From the NCBI GenBank assembly GCA_946645685.1, contig CAMPCJ010000004.1, positions 1 to 49,475 on the forward strand: DNA of 49,475 bases, read 5' to 3'. The number at the start of each line of letters is the position of its first letter. Position 1 is the first letter of the stretch. The translations under genes were made by a program, and so were the position numbers. This DNA comes from an uncultured Clostridia bacterium. GTDB taxonomy: Bacteria > Bacillota > Clostridia > Oscillospirales > SIG627. This document shows, in pieces, positions 49,085 through 49,475 of this stretch. Under the pieces are notes generated by a model. That model made no database searches. It was given only the letters and a program-made list of their open reading frames with translations, and was not told the DNA's origin.

Positions 49085-49348
49085 TCAACGCATGTCGAGC
49101 CGTTCAAAAACCAGCGTCGCCTGAATGCGGTCGCCGCCGCCGAAGCCCTTGCTGCCTCCGTTGGAGGTGGACATGGTGTGCAGTCTGTACCCCTTGGCAG
49201 CCTGCTCGTTGATGACCTGCTCCAGATCCGTCAGATTGCCGGAGCCGGTGCCGAAGAATTTTTCCTTGAGAGTGACCTGCATCACCACGTAAGGAAGGTT
49301 TTGCCCGGAGGCAGTGGAAAAACGGGAAGAATCGTTCCAGTTCGCCAT
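49085..49348 (-). CDS. Small DUF4177-like protein
   Basis: LPYVVMQVTLKEKFFGTGSGNLTDLEQVINEQAAKGYRLHTMSTSNGGSKGFGGGDRIQATLVFERL. Confidence 0.7.
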   Translation of the reverse strand: MANWNDSSRFSTASGQNLPYVVMQVTLKEKFFGTGSGNLTDLEQVINEQAAKGYRLHTMSTSNGGSKGFGGGDRIQATLVFERLDMR

Positions 49349-49459
49349 AGTATCGTACTCCTTGCTTTGTGTCGTCAGAGAAAGCGTTCCTCTGCAAAAA
49401 CAGTATACGGCTTTCCGTCCCGTTCCGTCAAGACCTTAGATGCCTCTCCAACACAAAAG

Positions 49460-49475
49460 CACCCCTTTTGGGGTG
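49460..49475. terminator. Probable start of a terminator hairpin cut by the window end
   Basis: ACAAAAG-CACCCCTTTTGGGGTG, left A-tract plus hairpin; right T-tract would lie outside the window. Confidence 0.3.

Overview
This 49.5-kb window is a GC-rich, gene-dense chromosomal segment. It carries spo0A and spoIVB, so the host is most likely an endospore-forming Clostridia-like Firmicute. I saw no convincing phage, transposon, CRISPR, rRNA or tRNA feature. Most genes are housekeeping: galK, pfkA, cysE/epsC-type serine acetyltransferase, lgt, folD, mscL, ligA, ribF, potABCD, alaS, holA and rnmV. The most interesting locus is a tight seven-gene operon at 23.69-32.24 kb with a sigma-A promoter and a terminator. 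It encodes an adenylation enzyme, a carrier protein, an MBOAT acyltransferase, a DltD-position SGNH-like protein with GDC in place of GDS, an AsnB-type amidotransferase, a membrane-anchored transglutaminase and a lipoprotein. It looks like a Dlt-like but non-canonical envelope-modification system. Other notable items are a DacA-like protein with all three penicillin-binding motifs altered plus a basic disordered tail, a Spo0A with a divergent receiver site, an inverted repeat around the spo0A -35 element, a degenerate macro-domain protein behind a structured leader, tandem trigger-factor-like lipoproteins, a membrane-module/HD-GYP fusion, and a PotA with duplicated TOBE-like repeats. All calls come from reading the sequence and recalling family motifs. 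No database search was run.
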